Below, piece by piece: positions 46,501-57,734 of a stretch of DNA of 64,000 bases. How positions within the stretch are numbered: position 1 is the first letter of the stretch; every line of letters begins with the position of its first letter. This DNA is from Chlorops oryzae (lineage: Eukaryota; Arthropoda; Insecta; Diptera; Chloropidae). The position numbers were made by a program, and so were the translations under genes. Location of the stretch: positions 114,676,950 through 114,740,949 of the forward strand of contig CM035806.1 in the NCBI GenBank assembly GCA_020466095.1, in the 5' to 3' direction. The notes beneath the pieces were generated by a model. The model had not been told where the DNA came from, made no database searches, and saw nothing but the letters and a program-made list of their open reading frames with translations.

Positions 46501-48790
46501 TTTATATGAACTTAGCGAAACATCGAGTGGAAAAAAAACTACGTGAGCGATAAATTTCCTTTTTCCACGATTAATTAGCGGTTAATTAACGGCTTATTAT
46601 AGGATAGTTATAAAATTAAAATTAAAATTTTTTCGTTTATGTGCACCGCTAAGTTTATATGAACTTAGCGAAACATCGCGTAGAAAAAAAGCTACATGAG
46701 CGATAAATTTATTTTTTCCACGATTAATTAGCGGTTAATTAGCGGCTAATTATAAGAGAGTTATAAAGTTAAAATTAAATTTTTTTCGTATATGTGCACC
46801 GCTAAGTTTATATGAACTTAGCGAAACATCGAGTGGAAAAAAAACTACGTGAGCGATAAACTTCCTTTTTCCACGATTAATTAGCGGTTAATTACCGGCT
46901 AATTATAGGATAGTTATAAAATTAAAATTAAAATTTTTTCGTTTATGTGCACCGCTAAGTTTATATCAACTTAGCGAAACATCGCGTAAAAAAAAATTCT
47001 ACATGAGCGATAAATTTCTTTTTTCCACGATTAATTAGCGGCTAATTACAAGAGAGTTATAAAATTTAAATTAAAATTTTTTCGTATATGTGCACCGCTA
47101 AGTTTATATGAACTAAGCGAAACATCGCGTACAAAAAAAACTAAATGAGCGATAAATTTCTTTTTTCCACGATTAATTAGCGGTTAATTAACAGCTTATT
47201 CTAGGATAGTTATAATATTAAAATTTTTTCGTTTATGTGCACCGCTAAGTTTATATGAACTTAGCGAAAAATCGCGTAGAAAAAAAGCTACATGAGCGAT
47301 AAATTTATTTTTTCCACGATTAATTAGCGGTTAATTAGCGGCTAATTATAAGAGAGTTATAAAATTAAAATTAAATTTTTTTCGTATATGTGCACCGCTA
47401 AGTTTATATGAACTTAGCGAAACATCGAGTGGAAAAAAAACTACGTGAGCGATAAATTTCCTTTTTCCACGATTAATTAGCGGTTAATTAACGGCTAATT
47501 ATAGGATAGTTATAAAATTAAAATTAAAATTTTTTCGTTTATGTGCACCGCTAAGTTTATATGAACTTAGCGAAACATCGCGTAAAAAAAAATTCTACAT
47601 GAGCGATAAATTTCTTTTTTCCACGATTAATTAGCGGCTAATTACAAGAGAGTTATAAAATTTAAATTAAAATTTTTTCGTTTATGTGCACCGCTAAGTT
47701 TATATGAACTTAGCGAAACATCGCGTACAAAAAAAACTAAATGAGCGATAAATTTCTTTTTTCCACGATTAATTAGCGGTTAATTAACAGCTTATTCTAG
47801 GATAGTTATAATATTAAAATTTTTTCGTTTATGTGCACCGCTAAGTTTATATGAACTTAGCGAAACATCGCGTAGAAAAAAAGCTACATGAGCGATAAAT
47901 TTATTTTTTCCACGATTAATTAGCGGTTAATTAGCGGCTAATTATAAGAGAGTTATAAAATTAAAATTAAATTTTTTTCGTATATGTGCACCGCTAAGTT
48001 TATATGAACTTAGCGAAACATCGAGTGGAAAAAAAACTACGTGAGCGATAAATTTCCTTTTTCCACGATTAATTAGCGGTTAATTACCGGCTAATTATAG
48101 GATAGGTATAAAATTAAATTAAAATTTTTTCGTTTATGTGCACCGCTAAGTTTATATGAACTTAGCGAAACATCGCGTAAAAAAAAATTTTACATGAGCG
48201 ATAAATTTCTTTTTTCCACGATTAATTAGCGGCTAATTACAAGAGAGTTATAAAATTTAAATTAAAATTTTTTCGTATATGTGCACCGCTAAGTTTATAT
48301 GAACTTAGCGAAACATCGCGTACAAAAAAAACTAAATGAGCGATAAATTTCTTTTTTCCACGATTAATTAGCGGTTAATTAACAGCTTATTCTAGGATAG
48401 TTATAATATTAAAATTTTTTCGTTTATGTGCACCGCTAAGTTTATATGAACTTAGCGAAACATCGCGTAGAAAAAAAGCTACATGAGCCATAAATTTCTT
48501 TTTTCCACGATTAATTAGCGGTTATTTAGCGGCTAATTATAAGAGGATTATAAAATTAAAATTAAAACTTTTTCGTATATGTGCACCGCTAAGTTAATAT
48601 GAACTTAGCGAAACATCACGTGGAAAAAAAACTACATGAGCGAAAAATTTCTTTTTTCCACGATAAATTAGCGGTTAATAAACGGCTAATTATAGGATAG
48701 TTATAAAATTAAAATTAACATTTTTTCGTTTATGTGCACCGCTAAGTTTATATGAACTAAGCGAAACATCGCGTACAAAAAAAACTAAAT

Positions 48791-49021
48791 CGGGCATGTG
48801 ATTGGATTCCCTTTCCCCAAATTTTGGGGAATTGGAAATTTCGTTCCTCCAATATTTTGAAGATTGTATGGCAATTTTTAAAGAAATGACATTGTCAAAA
48901 ACAAAAGAGCGGCTATACGATAAAGTTTTCGAATTAAAAAATTTCGAACATATTTAAATCCCCGAGTTTTTATTTCAATTTCCCGGGGAAATGAATTCCC
49001 GGGAATCCAATCACACACCTG
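48791..49021. mobile_element. 230 bp MITE, copy 2, inside a satellite monomer
   Basis: Ends CGGGCATGTGATTGGATTCC and the inverse of CAGGTGTGTGATTGGATTCC, flanked by AAT (48788-48790, 49022-49024). The satellite consensus ACTAAATGAGCGATA resumes across it. Copy 1 is at 30609-30838. Confidence 0.92.
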
Positions 49022-49244
49022 AATGAGAGATAAATTTCTTTTTTCCACGATTAATTAGCGGTTAATTAACAGTTTATTATAGGATAGTTATAAAATTAAA
49101 ATTTTTTCGTTTATGTGCACCGCTAAGTTTATACGAACTTAGCGAAACATCGCGTTCAAAAAAAACTACATGAGCGATACATTTATTTTTTCCACGATTA
49201 ATTAGCGGTTAATTAATGGCAAATTACACTGCTTAACAAATTTG

Positions 49245-50130
49245 GAATTTATAAAAAGCAACTGAATATTTGTGCAATTTTCCTGTAGATCTCGGCCTCC
49301 TAAGCAAGAAAAAAAATTTTTTTAATTTTTTTATGGAAGAGTTTTTGAGAAAAAATTTTTTGAAATTTTTTTCAGTGCATTTCGTAGGTGCACTTGCTAT
49401 TTCAAGCATATCTCGGGCCCCGATCTACCGATTTTAATAAATATATTTTTCAAATATAGATAATTAAGCTCCCTACAACTTTTAGAAACAAAGTTTTTGA
49501 TTTGCATGAGTAGTTTTAGTGCTAGAGGTGCAATTATACAAGAAAATTGTGTTTTTTTCAAAAAAATCAGGGTAAATTTTTCATATAAAAATTTGTAAAA
49601 AATAGAAATCGAAGTGGAAAACCCATTTTCAAATTTTTTGCGTATAGCTAAGTATTTCTTCTAAAAAATAAGCCCCGTTTGGCTAAAAGCGGTGAAAAAT
49701 TTACGGAGCTATGATTTTTTTGCCAAAACACTAAAAAATCGATATTTCACAATTTTTGCTTTGTTCACAAAACTTGTTCATATGAGCCGAAATTATTTTA
49801 TGAAGGTGCAATTGAGTAAATTTTCACATATATAAATGCATAAATGCTGCCTCTTTATTGATTAAAAATGAATGTCGTTTTGCCCTGCCTTTTAGAATAT
49901 TGTGGTGGATTTGTTTACCTGCCGGTCTCAATGACCTGTACCAGATAAAAAAGGGTGCAGTGCTTTCCCTTAGTGGAAAAAAATATAAGGTATCATGAAT
50001 ACGTTTTGTGCGTTAACGTCAGTTTTTATACTAAACGTGTTTCTTTACTTTCAATTTTGCCTAATGAATTGAGCGTAGTATAAAATACCTGAGGTTTTGC
50101 ATACTTTACATACATACTTACATACAGTAT
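49245..50130 (+). repeat. Left inverted-repeat arm
   Basis: Runs from AAAAAGCAACTGAATATTTG to CATACATACTTACATA. It is matched inversely by 52113-52995 with very few differences. Confidence 0.9.
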
Positions 50131-50249
50131 AGAAAATTTATGGCAATATATAAAAGGGTAACACTTATGCGTTTAGATTAGTAGTCTTGAACTAAATTTT
50201 GAACAACGTACATCAATTGAAAATAAAACAAATTTTAAAATATAAAAAA

Positions 50250-51976
50250 ATGAGTAAAAGAACTCGTGTATTCATGTGCAAAAACAATCCGGACGATTTT
50301 TGCAATATTTGTGGATTATATATGTTAAAAAATAAAGGATTAGCGTTTACTGAAGCACTGCAAAAGCACTATTTCCATTACTTCGGTGTTTTGCCAACTC
50401 TCAATGAGCCGTGGACGCCTAAAAGAATATGTGACCTATGTCATAGAAAGTTATCAAAATGGGCTTCTGGAGAACGGTAAGAATTAAAATTTAATACGCT
50501 ATAAAAAAAACTAACTATTTGCATTCTAGCTGTTACATGGATTTTGACACGGCAATGGAATGGAGTGAGCCCTTTTGTCACTCGGTGGACTGCTATTTTT
50601 GCCTTAGTGCAAGAAGTGGATTTGGGAAACATTTAAAATGGGAATACGCGAAAGTTGATTCGGTAAAATTTCCTCTACCTCATTCAAGTGATGTGCCTTA
50701 TCCAGAATGCCCTGGCTCAGCACCCAAAATAGAAGGATCATCAGAGGAAATGCTGGGGTCTAGTGGAAGTCAGTTTGAAACAAGTTTAACGCAACGAATA
50801 CTCTCACAGGCCGAATTAAATGACTGGATTCGTGATTTTGGTTTTTCAAAGGGTAAAGCTGAACTTTTTGCATCTAGAATGAAAGAACGCGGATTTGTGG
50901 CTCCTGATGTCAAAACAAGCATTTACAGAAATCGGCACTTGCAATACGGAAAATTTTACGCAAAAGTAGACGATATCTGTTTCTGCAGCAATATTTTAGG
51001 CCTATTCGAAGAGCTCAATGAAGTCTACAATCCCGGAGAGTGGCGTTTATTTATCGATAGCAACAAAGAGAGCTTAAAAGCTGTCCTCCTACACAATGGC
51101 AACCAAAAACCGTCTCTTCCTGTCGCATATGCATCGCATTCTAAAGAAACCTACGAAACAATGAAAACGCTTTTGGATCATATTGAATATGACAAGCATA
51201 GATGGAAAATATGCGCTGATCTCAAGGTAGTGGCAATTCTGTGCGGGCTTCAAGGAGGATATACAAAATATTGTTGTTTTTTGTGCAAGTGGGATAGTCG
51301 CGCTGACCACTTACACTATATTAAAAAAGATTGGCCTTTGCGAACCAACATTATAGTTGGTGCAGACAATATTCAACGCACTGCTCTCGTTGATAAAAAT
51401 AATATTATATTACCGCCACTGCATATAAAATTAGGACTTGCTAAGAACTTTATAAAAAAATTGGCAAAAGATGGAACACAGGAAGCTTTTGCCCGCTTAA
51501 AGGCGATCTTTTCCTACCTTTCACACGCAAAACTCAAGGAAGGAGTTCTAAATGGTCCAGAAATACGTAAACTTTTGCAAGACGACGAGTTCTCAAGCCT
51601 TTTGTCCCCAGTCGAAGCAGCAGCGTGGAGCTCATTCAAACTTGTTATACACAATTTTTTGGGCAACCACAAAAGTCCAGATTACAAGCAAATAGTAAAT
51701 AACCTACTAAAGAATTATAAGAAAGCCGAAGTACACATGTCGTTGAAGATCCACTTTCTCGATTCGCACTTGGATTTTTTCCCTGAAAACTTAGGAGACG
51801 TAAGCGATGAGCATGGCGAACGTTTTCATCAGCAATTAAAGGATATTGAAAATCGCTATAGCGGCCTTTTCGACACGGCAATGATGGGTGATTACGTGTG
51901 GTCCCTTGTGCGTGAAAATGATGGTAGTAAATATAAAAGACAAAGCGGAAGCAAGAACTTTTTTCAAATTGTATAA
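50250..51976 (+). CDS. DNA transposase, two exons, 557 residues, intact
   Basis: ATG 50250 follows A-rich leader AAATATAAAAAA. Exon 1 50250-50476, 53 nt intron (GTAAGA...TTCTAG), exon 2 50530-51976; no stop or frameshift. The N-terminus has two C-x2-C pairs (CNICGLYML, CDLCHRKL) and after the intron DCYFCL, a likely DNA-binding zinc module. The core reads WRLFIDSNKESLKAVLLHNG, KICADLKVVAILCGLQGGY, CCFLCKWDSRADHLHYIKKDW and DEHGERFHQQLKDIENRY. I recognise this core from a transposase-derived family widespread in insects and cnidarians (FIDSS-K...DEHGERFHQ). Asp of FID, Asp of AD and Glu of DEHGE are candidate catalytic residues. Exact superfamily uncertain. Confidence 0.88.
50477..50529 (+). 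other. Intron of the transposase gene
   Basis: 53 nt, GTAAGA...GCATTCTAG. It joins phase 2 in exon 1 to exon 2 and restores the DCYFCL-containing frame. Confidence 0.85.
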
Positions 51977-52112
51977 AAATAATTTTGGAAATAAATTTTT
52001 ATTTCTTTAACACTTTTGCATTAGAGCTTATTTCACAAATGTTTTACAGGAGTTGTACCAATTTGGTAGTTCATGTTGTCTTAAAGTGGGCTGCATCACA
52101 GCGGCCCCGGTG

Positions 52113-52995
52113 TATGTATGTAAGTATGTAAGTATTTATGTAAAGTATGCAAAACCTCAGGTATTTTATACTACGCTCAATTCATTAGGCAAAATTGAAA
52201 GTAAAGAAACACGTTTAGTATAAAAACTGACGTTAACGCACAAAACGTATTCATGATACCTTATATTTTTTTTCCACTAAGGGAAAGCACTGCACCCTTT
52301 TTTATCTGGTACAGGTCATTGAGACCGGCAGGTAAACAAATCCACCACAATATTCTAAAAGGCAGGGCAAAACGACATTCATTTTTAATCAATAAAGAGG
52401 CAGCATTTATGCATTTATATATGTGAAAATTTACTCAATTGCACCTTCATAAAATAATTTCGGCTCATATGAACAAGTTTTGTGAACAAAGCAAAAATTG
52501 TGAAATATCGATTTTTTAGTGTTTTGGCAAAAAAATCATAGCTCCGTAAATTTTTCACCGCTTTTAGCCAAACGGGGCTTATTTTTTAGAAGAAATACTT
52601 AGCTATACGCAAAAAATTTGAAAATGGGTTTTCCACTTCGATTTCTATTTTTTACAAATTTTTATATGAAAAATTTACCCTGATTTTTTTGAAAAAAACA
52701 CAATTTTCTTGTATAATTGCACCTCTAGCACTAAAACTACTCATGCAAATCAAAAACTTTGTTTCTAAAAGTTGTAGGGAGCTTAATTATCTATATTTGG
52801 AAAATATATTTATTAAAATCGGTAAATCGGGGCCCGAGATATGCTTGAAATAGCAAGTGCACCTACGAAATGCACTGAAAAAAATTTCAAAAAATTTTTT
52901 CTCAAAAACTCTTCCATAAAAAAATTAAAAAAATTTTTTTTCTTGCTTAGGAGGCCGAGATCTACAGGAAAATTGCACAAATATTCAGTTGCTTT
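52113..52995 (-). repeat. Right inverted-repeat arm
   Basis: Inverse copy of 49245-50130. Minus-strand frames in it are not genes. Confidence 0.9.
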
Positions 52996-53012
52996 TTTTT
53001 TGTTTGACAGTG

Positions 53013-53541
53013 TTATGGGACAGTTTACAAATTTAAATTGCAAAAGTGCTTCGCTAAGTTTATATATGTACATCAAAAATACATTTATGCGATGTAGCAA
53101 CAAAGATAAATATGAAAGAGAAGTAAGTGCATGAAATAAGCAGCCACTTGCTTTCCTGCTTTATTATTGGGTATTCCCCTTTTTCAAAAAAGGGTATTCT
53201 GTAGTTCTTTTACACACATAATATAGTGTCTATACTCGGCTACAAAACTGTATAAAAAATTTTGTGGGCATACCTTGTAGTTTTGAAACTATGGCTTTTT
53301 ATATATTTGAAAATGCCCTACATGGAATAAGCTGAGAGCCACAATCAGTGCTGTCGAAATGCTACTATAGTAGTTTTTTTGCTCCTTTTTTCTCGCCGTA
53401 CTACTTTACTACTCCTTTCAATAAAGTTCTACTATTTGGTTGTAAATAAATTTTGTTATATGTTTTATCTTTGTGAGGTGAAAATTAACTATATGGCAAC
53501 CCTACGATACTTTTTTTATTCACATACGTTAATCTGTTTCT
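53013..53541. other. No gene; satellite/Tc1 subterminal edge then unknown DNA
   Basis: 53020-53075 (CAGTTTACAAATTTAAATTG, GCTTCGCTAAGTTTATATA) is the inverse of the Tc1 subterminal sequence near 37095-37140 and is the right border of the satellite domain. The rest, to 53541, has no feature I recognise. Confidence 0.6.
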
Positions 53542-54046
53542 TCCCAGCCGGATTTTATCGCATGCATGACAAAATCATCGATGCAGAACTATTGAAGATT
53601 TCATTTGTAAGGAGACCAATTGGTGCTGTTTCGAATGATTTGCTAGTGAAAATTTCATGGAAGCAAGAACTCGTTATAAGAAATCCTTCTTCAAATAAAA
53701 TTTTCATTTCAAAAACGGGTTGATTACTCCTCTTCTCAATAGATATCTTACGCAATTTTAACTCACTTCTGCTTTTTATTCAAGTGCATTTAAAACTTAA
53801 AAATTGTGATAGAATCAGAAACTATAATCTATAATCAACAATATGAGCTCGCGTTATATTATAACATAGTCAATGAAGTACTTTCAACAGACATGGAAAT
53901 AAAAAATTAAAAATTTTTTTAATAAAAAATATAACTCTTTCTTTCCCTCCCAGATCCCAGTAGCGTTTACTTTTTCAAATTAAATTTTCATTTTAATTGG
54001 ATCATATACTCTATTTTAAAATGAAATAATCATGCACGTTGGATCC

Positions 54047-54262
54047 CCAGCTAGCATGTGCTCTTTTTCAAATGAAGTTTTCATGCGATTTAGGGTCATA
54101 TACTCCTTTAACTAATGAATAACTCATGAATTTTGAAGTAATGAAAACAGCGGCCATTTCCTAACAAAATTCATTAGAAGTAAGGGTTAGTAATGCGAGT
54201 AGTTGCAGCATGAATTTTCACCACTTCGGAAGTAGTGCAGAAGTAGTGAAGTTTCCGGCTGG
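54047..54262 (-). mobile_element. CCAGCC MITE, copy 2
   Basis: Inverse of copy 1: starts CCAGCTAGCATGTGCTC and ends AAGTTTCCGGCTGG. Inverted ends CCAGC...GCTGG. Confidence 0.75.
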
Positions 54263-54677
54263 CTTCATTCATTAAAAACAACTAGGACATTCCATTAAAA
54301 CGACAAGATTGAAAAAGCGAGAGTGTAAATTTTTTCATACAGAATTACATTTATTGATTTTTTCGCTTTCTTCATTTACGAGTTTTTGAGGTTTTGAAAG
54401 CAAAACCCCTAACTAAATAGTTTTTATTTTCTTTCTATTGCTTAAAAACTACATATAATATATGTTACTCCATTTATTTTATAAAAAATACCATTTGGAA
54501 ACCATTTTGCTACTTTCTGAGATAAGAAAACGACAGCACTGGCCACAATACGTTGATGTGTAAGCACACAACATCAAGTTTGCATATATGTACGGCGATA
54601 TAGGCTCGAACAAAAAACAAACACAAAAGGAGCGAATATCAATGTAAAAGAGTAGTACAATTGACTATTCTCACTAA

Positions 54678-55430
54678 TGCTATGTTCTCACTATAGGGAT
54701 TAAGTTCTTAACCCGATACTTTTACTCAAAGCGTTCATATCAGCTTCGAGCGAGTTAGGGTTTACTTACGTCATATGACCCAGCCGGAAAGTTGACTACT
54801 TCTGCACTACTTCCGAAGTGGTGAAAATTCATACTGCGGCTACTCGCATTACTAACCCTAACTGTTAATGAAGTTTGTTAGAAGATGGCCGCTGTTTTCA
54901 TTACATGCATGCGATAATGTCCGGCTTGGGAGTTATAAATATATAAAACGCGCAAGGTATATCTGATATACTATATCATCGAGAAATTGCAAATAAAAAT
55001 GGAATTTGCTTTATTAGAAATGTTTAAAGAAGCTGAAAAAGCCAAAGGAATATTGGAAGCAATAAAATTAGAAGACCATTGCAATAACCGCAGGAACAAA
55101 AATAGATTAATGGAGCTAATGATGAAAGCGGCATCACAAAATATTCCAAGACTTGTGATCAAAATTAACATTTCCAAACACATCCTTCACCTCTCATTTG
55201 CTGCACGGGAAAGCTTCCCTGTCAGTGCCGTATTAAATATTACCCCGGTTTTTGTATTCGGTGTTAGCAAATGTAACTGAAATTTTCAAATGCAACTCTG
55301 CGCTAACCTCAGAGTTAAATGTTAACCCGGGGTTTATTTTCGGGTTAGATGATTTTTTTTATATGCGTTTTGACATTTGAAACCCTGGGTTTCGCCGATA
55401 ACCCTAACCCGGCCTAGTGAGAACATAGCA
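54678..55430. mobile_element. 753 bp TIR element, TSD TAA
   Basis: 16 bp inverted ends TGCTATGTTCTCACTA, flanked by TAA (54675-54677, 55431-55433), a Harbinger-like target. A frame at 55000-55280 begins MEFALLEMFKEAEKAKG and has RRNKNRLMELM, perhaps the N-terminus of a Harbinger transposase, but this is weak. It contains a nested partial CCAGCC MITE (54779-54929). Confidence 0.85.
54779..54929 (+). mobile_element. CCAGCC MITE, copy 3 (partial, nested)
   Basis: Starts CCAGCCGGAAAGTTGACTAC and ends TGCATGCGATAATGTCCGGC. The last ~25 bp reappear inverted at 53542-53568 (CCAGCCGGATTTTATCGCAT). Confidence 0.7.
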
Positions 55431-55929
55431 TAAGGGCGAACGAGATGTCGGATTTCGGTTTTTGTTTTCGTGCGTATAACTGGACAACAACAAAATACAC
55501 GCATTTCGATTCATACCCGAGACGGTCGCCTGAGAGAAAAAGTTCTTTAAAAGCTTTTTCAATTTTGCAATCTCTTCTTTTATCGAAGCTTTTTGGTGTA
55601 GATAAAAAAAAAACAAATAAGAGCAATAATAAAAAAAAAAAAACGAACAGTAAAACACACGATTTAATTTATAAATAAAATGATTCTTACCCGATAGAGC
55701 CTGCGTGAGGAGCGGAGTATTGTTGTTCGGGGTAAGTTGGCCATTGCTCAAATCAACTGCAAAAAATTTTAATACAAAGTTTTAATGTGGAGAGACAAAC
55801 CAGAAAATTGTTGTGAACATACAAATATATAAATACATTTATTTGTTTTACATATAAGTATACAGGCATTACTGTTCAATTCAAATCGCTATACGCCTAA
55901 GAATGATGACTACACGAGTATATAAATAA

Positions 55930-57100
55930 TTTTGAAAGGGTTCCCTCCCATATTCTTTAAAATGATTTCTCACCATATTAAACCTGCCCTTAAAATTCCG
56001 TTTTATTCCTGCACAACAGAGAGTACTTTCCTTGATCCCTGGAAGCTGTGTACGGTCTTTCCAATCTTTAAGTCTGGCAATAGGAACGATGTCACTTTTC
56101 ACAGACCTATAGTGTAACAACGTACCGTAGCGAAATTATTTGATTCTATAATCAAAACTAAATCATCCACCAATTTTAAAGACAGTATTTGTCAATGTCA
56201 GCAAATCTTGCTCTGATTACAAATCATATTGTTAACTCTCTCGAATCGTACGCTCAAACATAAGTTATTTACACAGATTTCGCTGAAGCAAATTGCGTTC
56301 TTATGGCATCCGTGGCTTTATGTTAAAATTCCTAGCCAGTTACTTAATCAATAGAAAGCTTCTAGTTCAAATCGGACCTTCTAGATCTAGCAACTACATA
56401 AATGCGTAGTCCGGGATACCACAAGGAACACATTGTGGTCCGCTGCTATTCTTACTTTTTGTCAACGATCTTCCGAATCATGTAAAGTATGCAAAATGTC
56501 TTATGTTAGCGGACGATGTAAAATTGTATATGAAATTAAGCAGTGACTTGGACTGTTCCCATTTACAATCTGATCTTAAATCTGTGGCTGATTGTTGATC
56601 AACAAACCATCTATTTCTAAACAAAAATAAATATAATACCGTGTCGTATCACAAAAAATCAAACATAGTTTACTTTGATTATAAAATAAACGATCGTTAC
56701 TTATGTCGGCATTCAAAAATAAAAGATCTTGGCATTCTCTTTGATTCCATATTAACGTTTTCTAAGCACGTTCATGTTACGTTATCTAAATCATTCGCTT
56801 TGATTGGCTTTATTCGAAGGAGCACTGTGGACTTCAAAGATACATTAAAGTAAAAAGCACTATTTATATCTCTTTTTAAAAGCCGACTTGAGTATTTCTC
56901 ATTAATCTGGAATCCCTATTTTGAGTCTTATAGCGACAAAGTTGAAAGAGTTCAAATTGTCTTTGCTAAACAAGCACTACATAAACTAAGGTGGCCAGAT
57001 GGCTTACCGACTTTTATCTCTAGACAAAAATTGCTTGGATTGCAGTCTTTGGAGGACAGGAGAAAGTATTTTTGTTATTGTTTGTGAAAGTTAACGTGAC
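55930..57100 (+). pseudogene. Jockey/CR1-type non-LTR reverse transcriptase remnant
   Basis: Plus-strand pieces in several frames: KMISHHIKPAL, FLDPWKLCTVFPIFKSGNRN, then QGTHCGPLLFLLFVNDLPNH with a degraded catalytic box (LADDVKLYM for YADD), KIKDLGILFDSILTFSKH, SRLEYFSLIWNPYF and LLGLQSLEDRRKY. These match the RT domain and C-terminal region of jockey-like elements in order. Many stops and shifts. The endonuclease and ORF1 are absent, so it is a 5'-truncated dead copy. Confidence 0.85.
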
Positions 57101-57349
57101 CGTCAACATATTTGTCCCTCTGTGAATTATGCTTTGAGATAACGTGACTGTCCACCTGCAATTTTGCTGCATTGCAGTTTCCCACGACTGGGCTCTGTTC
57201 TTACTTCTTGCATTGCACTGATATCCGAAACCTCCTTAAAACCCTAGCTGCTTCAACAAAATAAGTTTCCGAGTGCAGCAAAATATTTTTTAAACCTAAG
57301 GCTAAGATATGAATTTAAAATGTAAGAATTTCAGTTTTGAAGTGAAACT

Positions 57350-57606
57350 CAACAAGAGCACATAGTGCCTATAAAAACTTCTAGCGTTTATATTTAAAAA
57401 AAAACACATAGTGTTGAAAACCTTTTATTCGCTTAATTAAAAAATAAAGACTAACACATAGTGTTAAAACAAAATGTTAATATTTTTTTTGAAAACACAT
57501 AGTGTTGACAACCTTTTATAAAATAAAAACTAACACATAGTGTTAGAATAAATATTGTAAATTTAAACACATAGTGTTGTTCAATTTGCATAACTGGCGC
57601 CCAACA
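57350..57606 (+). repeat. Repeated AACACATAGTGTT hairpins followed by a tRNA-Lys-type primer site
   Basis: Five copies of AACACATAGTGTT and one variant (GCACATAGTGCC) spaced 36-47 bp between 57357 and 57580. TGGCGCCCAACAAC at 57594-57607 matches the tRNA-Lys primer site of many retroelements. This could be the end of a 5' LTR whose element is otherwise missing. No LTR start was identified. Confidence 0.45.
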
Positions 57607-57734
57607 ACAAGAAACATTAAAAGTAAAAAACAAAAAAGCAAACAAACAAAAGAAAATATTTGAGTGACTCTTCATAAACCAAATAAGAAAAAAAAAAACG
57701 TTCTAAGAAAACATCTTAAGAGTAAAAAAAAAAA

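Larger units (their letters stand above)
40035..49223. repeat. Satellite array, ~142-158 bp monomers with higher-order structure
   Basis: About 55-60 monomers. Each has GTGCACCGCTAAGTT, then the dyad CGCTAAGTT-N6-AACTTAGCG, then AACATCG, TGAGCGATAAATTT, CCACGATTAATTAGCGG and an A/T tract ending TTTTTTCGT. Four variants are told apart by GTAAAAAAAAATTCTACATG (A), GTACAAAAA-AACTAAATG (B), GTAGAAAAAAAGCTACATG (C) and GAGTGGAAAAAAAACTACG (D). An AT block (43125-43520) and a MITE (48791-49021) interrupt it. Non-coding. Confidence 0.97.
49227..53012 (+). mobile_element. Apparently intact 3.8 kb DNA transposon, ~0.9 kb inverted repeats, TSD TTA
   Basis: Ends CACTGCTTAACAAA and the inverse of CACTGTCAAACAAA, between TTA at 49224-49226 and 53013-53015. 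Arms 49245-50130 and 52113-52995 are almost identical inverted repeats. The single gene lies between them. Flanking satellite/Tc1-subterminal sequence is continuous across the insertion (CAAATTA | TTATGGGACAG). CACTG ends, a 3 bp target and a C-x2-C in the transposase suggest a CACTA-Mirage-Chapaev relative such as Chapaev3. This classification is inference. Confidence 0.9.

Noticed and set aside
40035..49223. CRISPR-like direct repeats
   Set aside because: Monomers are head to tail without unique spacers, eukaryotic context, and the unit is 142-158 bp. It is a satellite.
52813..53134. Plus and minus frames of ~96 codons in the right TIR arm
   Set aside because: They lie in the non-coding inverted-repeat arm of the transposon, outside its gene, and match the left arm in mirror image.
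53542..54930. A single 1.39 kb TIR element with CCAGCCGG ends
   Set aside because: The ends match because 54779-54929 is a nested MITE copy and 53542-53568 a stray end. No target duplication supports one larger element.
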